Source: Streptomyces lasiicapitis
Lineage (GTDB): Bacteria > Actinomycetota > Actinomycetes > Streptomycetales > Streptomycetaceae
Assembly (NCBI RefSeq): GCF_014646335.1
Contig: NZ_BMNG01000005.1
Span: 491,419-555,418, forward strand
Length of the DNA stretch: 64,000 nt
Direction of reading: 5' to 3'
Shown: positions 9,066-17,575 of the stretch, piece after piece
How the letters are laid out: each line of letters begins with the position of its first letter
Position numbering within the stretch: the first letter of the stretch is position 1
Program-made: the position numbers and the translations under genes
The notes under the pieces: model-generated
What the model saw: only the letters and a program-made list of their open reading frames with translations
What the model was told of the DNA's origin: nothing
Databases searched by the model: none

Positions 9066-10346
9066 TCACCGCCGTATTCGCCACCCCCGTACGACCGGGG
9101 ACGTCGCGCCCCACCCCACGGTCAGGCAGCCCGCAGCCACCGCGCACACCCCGCCCCAGCCCCAGTGCGTGAACGCCGCGCCCGCGAGGGCCGAGGCGAC
9201 GGCGCCGCCCGCGAAACCCGCCACCACGTAGGCGGTGTTGGCGACCGCCGGCGTGGAGGTGGTGGTCAGGGCCAGCGTCTGGTTGGCGATGTGGCTCGCG
9301 ACCAGCGCCGCGTGCACGGCCACCGCCGCCGCGCACAGCGCCCACAGCCGCTCGCCGCCCAGCCAGAACAGCGGCACCGACACCGCCGCGAGCCCATAGG
9401 CCGACGCCACCACCTTGGCCGCGCCGAACCGGTCCACGAACCCGCCCGCGACCGGCGCCACCACGCTCGCCGCCAGGCCGAAGAGCCCGAACAGGCCGGC
9501 CGCGCCGGTCGTCAGGCCGTACCCGTCGCCGCCGTCGCCCGTGAGCAGGAGCGCGAGGGACGTCCACAGCGCGCTCCACGCCCCGTACATCCCGCCCTGC
9601 CGCACGCAGGCGCGGCGCAGCTCCGGTGACGACCTGACGACACGCGGGAGTTGGGCGAGGCCCGCGAACAGCGGGCCCGTGCGGCGGCGCTTCTCCTTGG
9701 GCAGGGCGGCCGCGGAGGCCAGGCCGAGCACCGCCGTGAGCGCGGCCGCGCCGAGGAAGACCGCGCGCCAGCCGAAGGCCTGCCCGGCGAGCCCGCCGAC
9801 GACCCGGGCCGCGACGACGCCGGTGAAGAGACCGGCTATGACGGCCGCGACATGGCTGGCCCGCCGGTGCGCCGGCGCCCGCTCGGCGACGAGCGGCACG
9901 AGCAGCTGCGGCACGACCGTCGCCGCTGAGGCCACCAGGATCGCGGCTGCCAGCGCCGTGGTGCCGGATGCCGCCGCGCCCAGGGCAAGCGCGGCCGTCG
10001 TGGCCAGCGAGAGCGCGGCGACCAGGCGTCTGCGGTTCACGCGGTCGCCGAGCGGGGCGAAGAACAGCAGCCCGGCCGCGTACCCGAACTGGGCCACCGA
10101 GGCGATCCACGCGACACCCGACGGAGTCGAGCCGAAGTCCTTGGCCATGAGGGGGAGCAGGGGCGCGGCGACGTAGATGTTCGCCGCGGTGACCGCCGTA
10201 CAGACGGCGATGAGCACGAGGAACAGGCGCGGGGGGAGTCCCGCGGCCGGGCCGGGCGGGCCCGACGAGCCCGCGTGCGCCGTCGTCCCGGTGGGCCCGG
10301 GCCGGTCCGTCAGGGCACCCGGCGGAGATGGTGTTGCTGAAGTCAT
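9066..10346 (-). CDS. MFS transporter (YnfM/Bcr-like), divergent from a TetR regulator
   Basis: 426 aa with about 12 hydrophobic segments after a 40-residue Pro/Gly-rich cytoplasmic tail. The MFS signature appears after TM2 as PLGDRVNRRRLV, and a related motif in the second half is GGFVDRFGAAKV. The family exports small molecules by proton antiport; AAPLLPLMAKDFG in TM1-2 is typical of YnfM-type arabinose/drug efflux carriers. The start ATG (10344-10346) has GAAGGA about 12 bases upstream. The intergenic region to the TetR gene holds two identical-type palindromes, so the transporter is almost surely repressed by that TetR. Substrate unknown. Confidence 0.85.
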   Translation of the reverse strand: MTSATPSPPGALTDRPGPTGTTAHAGSSGPPGPAAGLPPRLFLVLIAVCTAVTAANIYVAAPLLPLMAKDFGSTPSGVAWIASVAQFGYAAGLLFFAPLGDRVNRRRLVAALSLATTAALALGAAASGTTALAAAILVASAATVVPQLLVPLVAERAPAHRRASHVAAVIAGLFTGVVAARVVGGLAGQAFGWRAVFLGAAALTAVLGLASAAALPKEKRRRTGPLFAGLAQLPRVVRSSPELRRACVRQGGMYGAWSALWTSLALLLTGDGGDGYGLTTGAAGLFGLFGLAASVVAPVAGGFVDRFGAAKVVASAYGLAAVSVPLFWLGGERLWALCAAAVAVHAALVASHIANQTLALTTTSTPAVANTAYVVAGFAGGAVASALAGAAFTHWGWGGVCAVAAGCLTVGWGATSPVVRGWRIRR

Positions 10347-10377
10347 GGGCGGCAGGGTTCCTTCGCGCTCTGTCTTG

Positions 10378-10395
10378 CAACCAACTGGTTGGTTG
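10378..10395. promoter_or_regulatory. TetR operator O1 (MFS side)
   Basis: CAACCAACTGGTTGGTTG, an imperfect 18-bp palindrome 32 bp before the MFS start codon. Confidence 0.75.
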
Positions 10396-10431
10396 TAAAA
10401 AGTCTGAGGTCATGACCCGCCGACTGTCAAG

Positions 10432-10449
10432 CAACCAAATGGTTGGTTG
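10432..10449. promoter_or_regulatory. TetR operator O2 (regulator side)
   Basis: CAACCAAATGGTTGGTTG differs from O1 only at one central base. It overlaps a TTGGTT -35 (10443-10448), which is 16 bp before TACGCT (10465-10470), so binding would block the regulator's own promoter. Confidence 0.75.
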
Positions 10450-10476
10450 GACGGCGAAGTCGCTTACGCTGTTCCC

Positions 10477-11064
10477 ATGGCAGTGAGAGACCCCGAGGCC
10501 ACCAGGGCCCGGATCTTCGACGCGGCGGTCGCGGAGTTCGCGCGGTTCGGCATCGCGGGCGCCCGCATCGACCGCATCGCGGGCGAGGCGAAGGCCAACA
10601 AGCAGCTCATCTACGCCTATTACGGCAACAAGGCCGAGCTCTTCGCCCAGGTCCTGGAGAAGAAGATGCTCGACCTGGCCGTCAGCGTGCCCGTCGATGC
10701 CGACGACATAGACGGCTGGATGGACCGGCTCATCGAGTACCACGCCACCCACCCCGAGGTGCTGCGCCTGCTCTTCTGGGAGGGCATCGAGTACGGCGGC
10801 ACCGAGGAGCTGCCGCACGAGTACGAGCGCCAGGCGCACTACGACAGCAAGGTCGCCGCCTTCGAGGAGGCCCAGGCGCGGGGCGTCATCACGGACGCGA
10901 TCCCGGCGACCGACCTGCTGTTCATGCTGGTCGCGCTGGCCGGCTGGGCGTCGGCGGTGCCGCAGATGAGGCGCGTCCTGGTGGGCGCGGGGGACGAGGA
11001 CCGCGCACGCCTGCGCGCCTCGGTCCGCGCCGCGGCCCGCCGCCTCACGGCGCCGACCGATTGA
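10477..11064 (+). CDS. TetR-family transcriptional regulator of the divergent MFS gene
   Basis: 195 aa. The N-terminal helix-turn-helix is ARIFDAAVAEFARFGIAGARIDRIAGEAKANKQ split over helices 1-3, followed by LIYAYYGNKAELFAQVLE, the standard TetR start of the ligand domain. ATG 10477 is chosen over an upstream TTG because TACGCT ends six bases before it, giving a leaderless transcript, and because homology starts at MAVRDPEATRARI. Divergent orientation and the two shared palindromes indicate autoregulation plus control of the exporter. The inducer is unknown. Confidence 0.88.
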   Translation: MAVRDPEATRARIFDAAVAEFARFGIAGARIDRIAGEAKANKQLIYAYYGNKAELFAQVLEKKMLDLAVSVPVDADDIDGWMDRLIEYHATHPEVLRLLFWEGIEYGGTEELPHEYERQAHYDSKVAAFEEAQARGVITDAIPATDLLFMLVALAGWASAVPQMRRVLVGAGDEDRARLRASVRAAARRLTAPTD

Positions 11065-11080
11065 CCCTTCGGCACGTCGA

Positions 11081-11160
11081 TTCGTACCGAGCTACGCCAG
11101 TTAGTGCCGAGCTACGCCAGATAGTACCGAGCTACGTCAGTTCGTACCGATCTTCGCCAG
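11081..11160. repeat. Four 20-bp tandem repeats at the 3' end of the PAS protein gene
   Basis: Units start at 11081, 11101, 11121 and 11141. They share a TaGTaCCGAgCTaCGcCAG-type pattern and diverge at one to four positions. The last unit includes the final codons and stop of the PAS gene (minus strand); the first three lie in the 72-bp convergent gap. Confidence 0.85.
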
Positions 11161-14100
11161 CAGATCCACGATCCGGCTCTGCACCTCGCCGCTGGTGGAC
11201 CGCTCCGCGAGGAACAGCACGGTCTCGCCCGCGGCGAGCTTCGGCAGGTCGGTCTCATCGACGGCCGCCGTGTAGACGACGAGCGGCGTGCGGTTCAACT
11301 GCCCGTTCGCGCGCAGCCAGTCGATGATCCCGGCACGTCGGCGGCGTACCTGGAGCAGGTCCATGACCACCAGGTTCGGCCGCATCTGCGCGGCGAGCGT
11401 GACCGCGTCCGCGTCGCTCTCGGCCCGCGCGACCCGCATCCCGCGCCGCTCCAGCGTCGCGGTCAGGGCGAGCGCGATCTCCTCGTGCTCCTCGATGAGC
11501 AGCACGCGCGGCGGGTGCTGCTCACTGTCGCGCGGCGCCAGGGCCTTCAGGAGTACGGCCGGGTCGGCGCCGTACGCCGCCTCGCGCGAGGCCTGACCGA
11601 GTCCCGCCGTGACCAGGACGGGCACCTCGGCGGCGACCGCGGCCTGGCGCAGCGACTGCAGCGCCGTACGCGTGATCGGCCCCGTCAGCGGGTCCACGAA
11701 GAGGGCCGCGGGGAACGCGGCGATCTGCGCGTCGACCTCTTCGCGCGAGTGCACGATGACGGGACGGTAGCCGCGGTCGCTGAGGGCCTGCTGCGTGGTG
11801 ACGTCCGGCGCGGGCCACACCAGGAGGCGGCGCGGGTTGTCCAGCGGCTCGGGCGGCAGTTCGTCGTCCATGGGCTGCGGCTGCGGCTGGTTCGACACCT
11901 CGATGGCGCCGCCGGGACCGTCGAGCATCTCGGGGCCCTCGTCGGCGTCCTCGTCCGGAGCACCGATCGCGTACGCGCGCCCGGTGCCCTCGGTGGTCGG
12001 CGAAAGCCGGGGCTGCGGCTGCGCCTTGGCGGCCTGGGGCTGTGCCTGGGGGTGCGGGCGGGCCGCGTCCTGGTGCTCGTCGGCGACGGGCCCTGCGGGC
12101 GTGGCCGCCGCGGGCGGAGTCGACAGCCGGCGCCGCCGGCCCGAGCCTCCGGAGGAGGGCTGCGCGGGCGTGTGGGACGAGTCCGGCTGTGCTCCGGGCT
12201 GGGGCAAGGGGTGGGCCTGCGGGGGCTGCGGGGCCTGTTGCGGCTGCTGAGGCTGCTGTGGCGCGGGCAACTGCTGCGGCTGTCCCGGCTGCGCGGCCGG
12301 TCCAGCCTGTCCCTGCTCCTTGGCTGCCTGGCGTCCGAACGGCACACCCTGTCCGAGCGTTCGTACGCTGATGGCGCGTCCCTGCGTCGAGTTCGGGTCG
12401 ACGGGGGCGGCCTCGGCGGGCAGCGGCTGGGCGGCACGCGCGCGTGGGTCACGTTCCGGCGGCAGGGCGGCGGCGCCGCCGCGGGCGGGCGTCGGGATGC
12501 CCTGGGCGGGGCCTTGAGAGGCTGCGCCCTCGGGGTGCGGGCCCGCCTGCTGGGGCACACCGGCGGCGGGGGTGGCGCCCGGAGGGGTGCCCTGAACCGG
12601 CATGCCCTGGGCGGGCGTTCCGGTCGTGGCGGGGTCGGCGGCCGGGGCCTGCGGGGCCTGGCGGGCGCGGCGGCGGCCGGTCGGGGGCTGAGTCTGGCCG
12701 GGCTGGGGCTGTCCGGGTTGCGGGGCAGGTCCGGCGTGGCCGGGAGATCCGCCAGATCCGGGAGGCGTGGCCGACGTGGCCGGTCCGGCCTGGCCGGGCA
12801 GCGTCGAGGGCTGCGCGGGGTGCGGCTGCGGCGGGGTGTGGTCGTCGGCGGGGTCGTGGAGGGCGGGGGCATGCTGCCCTGCGGGTCCACGCTGTCCGGC
12901 GGGCAGAGCCTGCCCTGCGGGTCCGTGCTGTCCGGCTGTCACGCCCTGCCCCGCGGGTCCGAGCTGTCCGGCCGGCACGCCGTGCGCGCCTACGGGCAGG
13001 CCACTGTGGGCGGCGGACGCAGCGCCCTGCGGACCCGCGGCACCCTGCTGATGACCCGCCGCACCCTGCTGACCCGCCACACCCGAGGCCGCTTGCGCAC
13101 CCGCAGCAACCCCGCGCCGCGCACCAGCGGACCTCGACCTGGCCCCCTGCGCGCCCTGCACCGAACCGGCCGCCTGCGCACCCTGCGCACCACCGGACCG
13201 CGCACCCGCGGCCACACCCTCCTGCACATGGCCCGCCTCTTCAGGCGCACCACCCTGCGCGGGCACGCCACCCCGGGCGCCCCCCTGAAGTCCGGCCTGC
13301 ACACCCGCGGGCACGTTCACCGAGGCGCCGACCTGCACCTGTCCCGCGACCTGCGCCTGCCCACCGTGCCGACCGCCGACCTGCGCGGCCCCGCCCTGCG
13401 GGCCACCCGCCTGTCCGGGCGCCCCGTACGGGACACCGGCCTGAGGCGCACCCGCGTGCACGACGCCCGCCCCGACCGAAGCACCCTCGGCCTGAGGCAC
13501 AACACCCTGCGCCACACCGCCCTGCGCCACTCCACCCTGCGGAACGACACCCTCCGCCCCGCCCACCTGCTCGGCCCCGCCAGGCGCACCACTGCCCGCG
13601 TCGCGGTCGGCCTCCGCCGGCGGCAGCGCGAACACGCGCCCGCTGTTGGCCTCCTCCGCGGCGGCACGCTCCCGCGCGGCGGCCAGCGCGCGCCGGGCCC
13701 GCCGACCACCGGAACGCGGCTCCGCGCCGTCGCCCCCGGCACCGGCTCCGAAGGAACCGCCCGCCTCCGGACCGCCGGCTCCCGCCTGACCCGTCCCCGA
13801 AGGCAACGCCAAAGCCTGCTGTCCACCACCGCGCCGGGCACGCCGTCCGGACGGCACGGCGACCTCCGCCGACCCCGGACCGCCCTGCGAGGGAACGCCC
13901 TGCGGCGGCACCGTCTCACCGAGCGCAGCCGACCCGGCGGCGTGCTCGGCCGCCGTCATCACGGCACCCTCGGCCGGACTGGGCCGCCCGCGACGCCGAC
14001 CGGTGCCACCCGACGTACCACCCGAAGAACCAGCGGCTCCGTTGCCGGACGCGGCACCGCCCGCGGCCTCCACAGAGTCACCGCCACCGGCCCCCGCGGG

Positions 14101-16143
14101 CCCTTCCGCAATGGCCCGCCGCCGACGCCGCCCGGTCCCACCGGAATCGGAACCGGAGTCGGCGACCGCGACGAACCCGGTGCCATCGGAGCCGTCCCCG
14201 GCACCCGAACCGCCGTCCTCGCCGCCCCCGGCATCCCCACTGTCCAAGAAGGAGTCCACCGAAGCCCGCCGAGCCCGCCGACGCCCGGCCCCGGCGCCCC
14301 CGGACGAACCTGCCGCCGTATCCGCCGTATCCGCCGAACCAGCACTCTCCGTAGAGACCGAAGAACCAACAGCCCCCACAGCACCCACAGCGCCCACAGA
14401 ACGAACGGCACCCGTGCCATCCCCCATGGGCACCTCAAGCACGTACGCGCTGCCGTTCATGCCCGGCACCTCGTGCGTCTGAAGCACGCCACCGTGGGCC
14501 TCGACGACACCCCGCACGATCGGCTCGTGCACCGGGTCTCCCCCGGTGTACGGACCGCGCACCTCGATGCGTACGACCTCGCCGCGCTGGGCGGCGGCCA
14601 CGACCACCGTCGAGTCGACGTACGCACCTTGGCCGCCGGGCGAACCCGAAACCCCCGAAACCCCCGAAATCACAGCCCCCGCGCGCGTGTTGCCGGTGGC
14701 GTCGATTCCGGCGACGTCGGCGATCAGATGGGCCAGCGCGGTGGCGAGGCGGTGGGCGTCCACCTCGACCTCGATGGGCGGCGCGTGCACGGCGAACTGG
14801 GCGCGCCCGGGGCCGATGAGTTCGACGGCACCGTCGACACCGGCGGCGACGACGGCGTCGAGCAGCACGGTCGTCAGGGACAGCTCCTCGGATCCGGCTT
14901 CGAGGCGCTGGTAGCCGAGGACGTTGTCGACGAGGGTCGTCATGCGCGCGTAGCCGGCCGACAGGTGGTGGAGCACCTGGTTGGCCTCGGGCCAGAGCTG
15001 GCCCGCGTCGTCGGAGGCGAGCGCGGACAGTTCGCGGCGCAGCTCGTCGAGCGGCCCGCGCAGCGACTGACCGAGGACGGCGATGAGCTGGCTGTGCCGG
15101 GCGGCGAGGGCTTCGTAGCGCTCCTCTTCGCGCTCGGCCAGCTCTTCGTAGCGGTCCTTCTCGCGTTCGGCGAGGGCGGCGTACCGCTCCTGCTCGGCGG
15201 CGAGTTCCTCCTCGCGCAGTTCGGCGGCGGCAGTCAGCTCCTGCTCGCGCTGCTCGGCCGCGGCCCGCAGTTCCTCGGCGTGTTCGGTGAGCGCGGCCTC
15301 GTACTTCTCGGCGAGGTTGTCGTACGGCCGCCGGTCGGTGAAGGTCATGACGGCGCCGACGAGCTGGTCGCCGTCGCGCACGGGGGCGGTGGTGAGGTCG
15401 ACGGAGACCTTCTCGCCGCTCTTGGACCACAGGACCTGGCCGCGCACGCGGTGCTTGCGGCCGGAGCGCAGGGTGTCGGCGAGCGGGGACTCGTCGTACG
15501 CGAAGGGCTCGCCGTCGGCGCGCGAGTGCAGGACGAGCGGGTGCAGTTCCTGCCCGCCGAGGTCGCTGGCGCGGAAGCCGAGTATCTGGGCGGCGGCCGG
15601 GTTGACCAGCACGACGCGCCCGTCGGTGTCGGTCCCGACGACGCCTTCGGCGGCGGCCCGCAGGATCATCTCGGTCTGCCGCTGCGAACGCGCGAGCTCG
15701 GCCTCGGTGTTGAGCGCGCCCGACAGATCGCGTACGACGATCATCAGCATCTCGTCGCTGCCGTAGCCGCCGTATCCGCCCTGGCTGCCGAACCGCTCGT
15801 CGTACGCGTGCCGGCTGTCCTCGAGGTTGGAGCTGGTGACCTCGACGGGGAACTCGGTTCCGTCCGTTCGGCGGGCAATCATCCGCTTCGGCTTCGTACG
15901 TCCGCGTTCGTCCGTGCTGTCCGGTCGGCGCATGGAGCCGGGGATGAGCCGGGAGTCGAACTCGGGCAGCAGATCGAGGAGTCCGCGCCCCACGAGCGCG
16001 GTGCCGGGCGCCTCGAAGGCCTCGAGCGCGATCGCGTTCGCGTTCACGACCGTCCCGTTGGCGTTGACCAGCACCAACGCGTCCGGGAGCGCGTCGAGTA
16101 TGGCTGCGAGGCGAGCAGCGCCTCGGGATGGCCTGCTGCTCAC
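11137..16143 (-). CDS. Giant PAS-domain pseudokinase with disordered linker and C-terminal receiver domain
   Basis: 1668 aa. PAS 1 covers about residues 10-135 (LDALPDALVLVNANG) and PAS 2 about 150-270 (ILRAAAEGVVGTDTDGRVV). A charged coiled coil spans 275-350. The DHp-like helix LIAVLGQSLRGPL has Gln359 where histidine kinases have the phosphorylated His. The following ATPase-like region lacks the N box and the DxGxG box. Residues about 575-1430 are low-complexity Gly/Ala/Gln/Pro/Ser repeats. The C-terminus carries one degenerate receiver-like segment and one receiver (1546-1668) with Asp1595 and Thr1625 but no final Lys-Pro. It therefore probably senses through PAS domains and signals by protein contact rather than His phosphorylation. 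GTG 16143 has AGGGAGG about 10 bases upstream. Confidence 0.8.
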   Translation of the reverse strand: MSSRPSRGAARLAAILDALPDALVLVNANGTVVNANAIALEAFEAPGTALVGRGLLDLLPEFDSRLIPGSMRRPDSTDERGRTKPKRMIARRTDGTEFPVEVTSSNLEDSRHAYDERFGSQGGYGGYGSDEMLMIVVRDLSGALNTEAELARSQRQTEMILRAAAEGVVGTDTDGRVVLVNPAAAQILGFRASDLGGQELHPLVLHSRADGEPFAYDESPLADTLRSGRKHRVRGQVLWSKSGEKVSVDLTTAPVRDGDQLVGAVMTFTDRRPYDNLAEKYEAALTEHAEELRAAAEQREQELTAAAELREEELAAEQERYAALAEREKDRYEELAEREEERYEALAARHSQLIAVLGQSLRGPLDELRRELSALASDDAGQLWPEANQVLHHLSAGYARMTTLVDNVLGYQRLEAGSEELSLTTVLLDAVVAAGVDGAVELIGPGRAQFAVHAPPIEVEVDAHRLATALAHLIADVAGIDATGNTRAGAVISGVSGVSGSPGGQGAYVDSTVVVAAAQRGEVVRIEVRGPYTGGDPVHEPIVRGVVEAHGGVLQTHEVPGMNGSAYVLEVPMGDGTGAVRSVGAVGAVGAVGSSVSTESAGSADTADTAAGSSGGAGAGRRRARRASVDSFLDSGDAGGGEDGGSGAGDGSDGTGFVAVADSGSDSGGTGRRRRRAIAEGPAGAGGGDSVEAAGGAASGNGAAGSSGGTSGGTGRRRGRPSPAEGAVMTAAEHAAGSAALGETVPPQGVPSQGGPGSAEVAVPSGRRARRGGGQQALALPSGTGQAGAGGPEAGGSFGAGAGGDGAEPRSGGRRARRALAAARERAAAEEANSGRVFALPPAEADRDAGSGAPGGAEQVGGAEGVVPQGGVAQGGVAQGVVPQAEGASVGAGVVHAGAPQAGVPYGAPGQAGGPQGGAAQVGGRHGGQAQVAGQVQVGASVNVPAGVQAGLQGGARGGVPAQGGAPEEAGHVQEGVAAGARSGGAQGAQAAGSVQGAQGARSRSAGARRGVAAGAQAASGVAGQQGAAGHQQGAAGPQGAASAAHSGLPVGAHGVPAGQLGPAGQGVTAGQHGPAGQALPAGQRGPAGQHAPALHDPADDHTPPQPHPAQPSTLPGQAGPATSATPPGSGGSPGHAGPAPQPGQPQPGQTQPPTGRRRARQAPQAPAADPATTGTPAQGMPVQGTPPGATPAAGVPQQAGPHPEGAASQGPAQGIPTPARGGAAALPPERDPRARAAQPLPAEAAPVDPNSTQGRAISVRTLGQGVPFGRQAAKEQGQAGPAAQPGQPQQLPAPQQPQQPQQAPQPPQAHPLPQPGAQPDSSHTPAQPSSGGSGRRRRLSTPPAAATPAGPVADEHQDAARPHPQAQPQAAKAQPQPRLSPTTEGTGRAYAIGAPDEDADEGPEMLDGPGGAIEVSNQPQPQPMDDELPPEPLDNPRRLLVWPAPDVTTQQALSDRGYRPVIVHSREEVDAQIAAFPAALFVDPLTGPITRTALQSLRQAAVAAEVPVLVTAGLGQASREAAYGADPAVLLKALAPRDSEQHPPRVLLIEEHEEIALALTATLERRGMRVARAESDADAVTLAAQMRPNLVVMDLLQVRRRRAGIIDWLRANGQLNRTPLVVYTAAVDETDLPKLAAGETVLFLAERSTSGEVQSRIVDLLAKIGTN

Positions 16144-16329
16144 GACGACGCTTCCTCCCTGATTACCGCACCTTGCCGACCGCCCGAGCCATCTTGCCTC
16201 TCGGCTCGCGGCGTGTCACGGGAGGGAGTCTACGGGGAGTGGTTGCGGGCGCGACGCCGGATGAGAGGGAGGTCGCACGCAGAAGTCGTGAGCCTTCAGT
16301 AGTCCCTGGTCACGGAAGGGTTGCGAACT

Positions 16330-16345
16330 CCCTTCTTAAGAAGGG
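16330..16345. promoter_or_regulatory. Perfect 16-bp palindrome upstream of the PAS pseudokinase gene
   Basis: CCCTTCTTAAGAAGGG is a spacer-free palindrome about 190 bp upstream of the PAS gene start, with an AT-rich core unusual in this sequence. Probably a protein-binding site; the regulator is unknown. Confidence 0.5.
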
Positions 16346-16410
16346 CACGTCGGTTCGGTCGCGGCGGGTGAGTGTGCGGCGGCTGCTTGGCAGGTGCTTG
16401 GCGAGTCTTT

Positions 16411-16436
16411 GACGGCGCCCTTACGCGCGCGCCGTC
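16411..16436 (-). terminator. Hairpin terminator of the SSI-type inhibitor gene
   Basis: Arms GACGGCGC (16411-16418) and GCGCCGTC (16429-16436), 40 bp beyond the stop of the minus-strand inhibitor gene. The rest of the 332-bp gap between 16144 and 16475 holds the palindrome at 16330 and no gene that I can support. Confidence 0.55.
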
Positions 16437-16475
16437 GGGTGCCTGACCTTTCCCCGGCCCCCCTTTTGTGTGCGC

Positions 16476-16997
16476 TCAGGCGCCGCCGCCCGCGGGGAGC
16501 ACCGGCACGAGGCCGTTCCACCGCGCGATCCGGCACCCGTCGGTGCGCGAGAAGGAGGCGTCCACGGGGCGCCCCTGCCAGGTACCGGTGACGTACGCGG
16601 TCTCCGGGCCGCCGTACTGCTCGGTGCACATGGCGTCGCGCGGCACCGGGGCGAAGGGGTCCGCGCCGTCCGCCGCGAGCTGATCAAGACGTTCGCAGGC
16701 GTCATCGGGTGAAGGGTGGGTGCCGCCGGCGCCGGTGGGGCCGCATTCGAGGGTGTACGTCCCGTCGCTCGCGCTGCCGCGGGTGTCGCCGGTGTCGCCG
16801 GTGCCGTCGGTTCCGGCGACGGTGATGGTGAGCTGGTGCACGGTGGAGCGCTCGGATGCGCCGGGGTGGTCCGCCGGGCACGCGTGCGCCGCGGCGGGGA
16901 AGACGGCGGCCAGGGCGGCGACGGGGGCGGAGACGGCGAGAAGGAAGCGGCGGCGCAGTGTGAAGGACTCGGCGAGGGGCTGGGTGGACGGCTTCAC
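16476..16997 (-). CDS. Secreted SSI-family serine protease inhibitor with Glu at the predicted P1 site
   Basis: 173 aa. A Sec signal peptide (twin-Arg-like RRRF followed by LLAVSAPVAALAAVFPAAAHA, split here by function) is cleaved near residue 40. The mature part has the Streptomyces subtilisin inhibitor pattern: TYTLECGPTGAGGTHP with a second Cys at DDACERL, then DAMCTEQYGGP and a closing Cys in SRTDGC, giving the two family disulphides. In SSI the reactive bond is Met73-Val74 in MCPMVY; the equivalent here is Glu-Gln in MCTEQY. This predicts inhibition of a glutamate-specific protease, or loss of activity. GTG 16997 follows AGGGAGA. Confidence 0.82.
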   Translation of the reverse strand: MKPSTQPLAESFTLRRRFLLAVSAPVAALAAVFPAAAHACPADHPGASERSTVHQLTITVAGTDGTGDTGDTRGSASDGTYTLECGPTGAGGTHPSPDDACERLDQLAADGADPFAPVPRDAMCTEQYGGPETAYVTGTWQGRPVDASFSRTDGCRIARWNGLVPVLPAGGGA

Positions 16998-17221
16998 GGG
17001 GTCTCCCTGGGGCGCGGGGTTCCGACGGGGGCTCCGGCGTGGTTCGGGCGGGACCGGCCCGGCCCGTCGACGCCGATGGCCTCACCGCACTGCGTCTAAC
17101 GCCGCAGGCCCCACCGCGTTGCGGCCCGGAAATGCGCTTTGCCCTGCGGGCCGCCCGACTAGTACCGTAGAGGCCGCGATTGGTGACACGCCCCCGGGCT
17201 GTGTCATCATCTGCACGCACC

Positions 17222-17237
17222 CCCGCGCTCGCGCGGG
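17222..17237 (+). other. Small hairpin in the tRNA-Ser leader
   Basis: CCCGCG-CTCG-CGCGGG ends 10 bp before the mature 5' end of tRNA-Ser. It may be part of the precursor processed by RNase P. An inverted pair TGACAC/GTGTCA (17184-17189, 17201-17206) lies just upstream, in the probable promoter region. Confidence 0.35.
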
Positions 17238-17247
17238 ATGCAGGTTG

Positions 17248-17338
17248 GGAGGCGTCGCCTAGTCCGGTCTATGGCGCCGCACTGCTAATGCGGTTTGGGC
17301 CTTCAAGCCCATCGAGGGTTCAAATCCCTCCGCCTCCG
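17248..17338 (+). tRNA. tRNA-Ser(GCU)
   Basis: 91 nt with acceptor arms GGAGGCG and CGCCTCC and discriminator G. The anticodon arm is CCGCA-CTGCTAA-TGCGG with anticodon GCT, the variable arm is long as in class II serine tRNAs, and the T arm is GAGGG-TTCAAAT-CCCTC. CCA is not encoded. Confidence 0.95.
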
Positions 17339-17347
17339 CACCACGAT

Positions 17348-17379
17348 CCGAAGCCCCGGTCATCCGACCGGGGCTTCGG
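17348..17379 (+). terminator. Terminator of tRNA-Ser(GCU)
   Basis: Perfect 14-bp arms (17348-17361 and 17366-17379) closed by ATCC, ten bases after the tRNA. Confidence 0.85.
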
Positions 17380-17481
17380 CCGTTCCTCGACCGCTCGCAC
17401 CACAGGGGCCCCACGCGCCCCCACCCCGCGGACCCCGCCCTGAGGGCATTTGCCCAGCTCAGAGCAGGTGCGACAAACGGA

Positions 17482-17511
17482 TTTCGCCTCACGGCGCAGG
17501 TCATGTAATGT
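17482..17511 (+). promoter_or_regulatory. Candidate promoter of tRNA-Arg
   Basis: Extended -10 TGTAATGTT with hexamer TAATGT at 17506-17511, and a loose -35 TTTCGC at 17482-17487, spacing 18. The tRNA begins 65 bases downstream. Confidence 0.4.
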
Positions 17512-17575
17512 TGTTCCCGCAACGCCGACCGGGAAGAAAAGCCCGGGAGGAAGAGCAACACAACAAAAAAATCAA

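Noticed and set aside
12400..14430. Collagen-like or separate genes in the Gly/Gln/Pro-rich stretch
   Set aside because: The frame is continuous between the N-terminal PAS part and the C-terminal receiver, without Gly-X-Y periodicity or internal ribosome sites, so it is one disordered linker.
11485..16302. A 1605-codon open frame on the + strand opposite the PAS pseudokinase gene
   Set aside because: It is exactly antisense to a gene with clear PAS and receiver domains. Its translation is Arg/Gly/Leu-rich without any domain, and long open antisense frames are expected where third positions are nearly all G/C.
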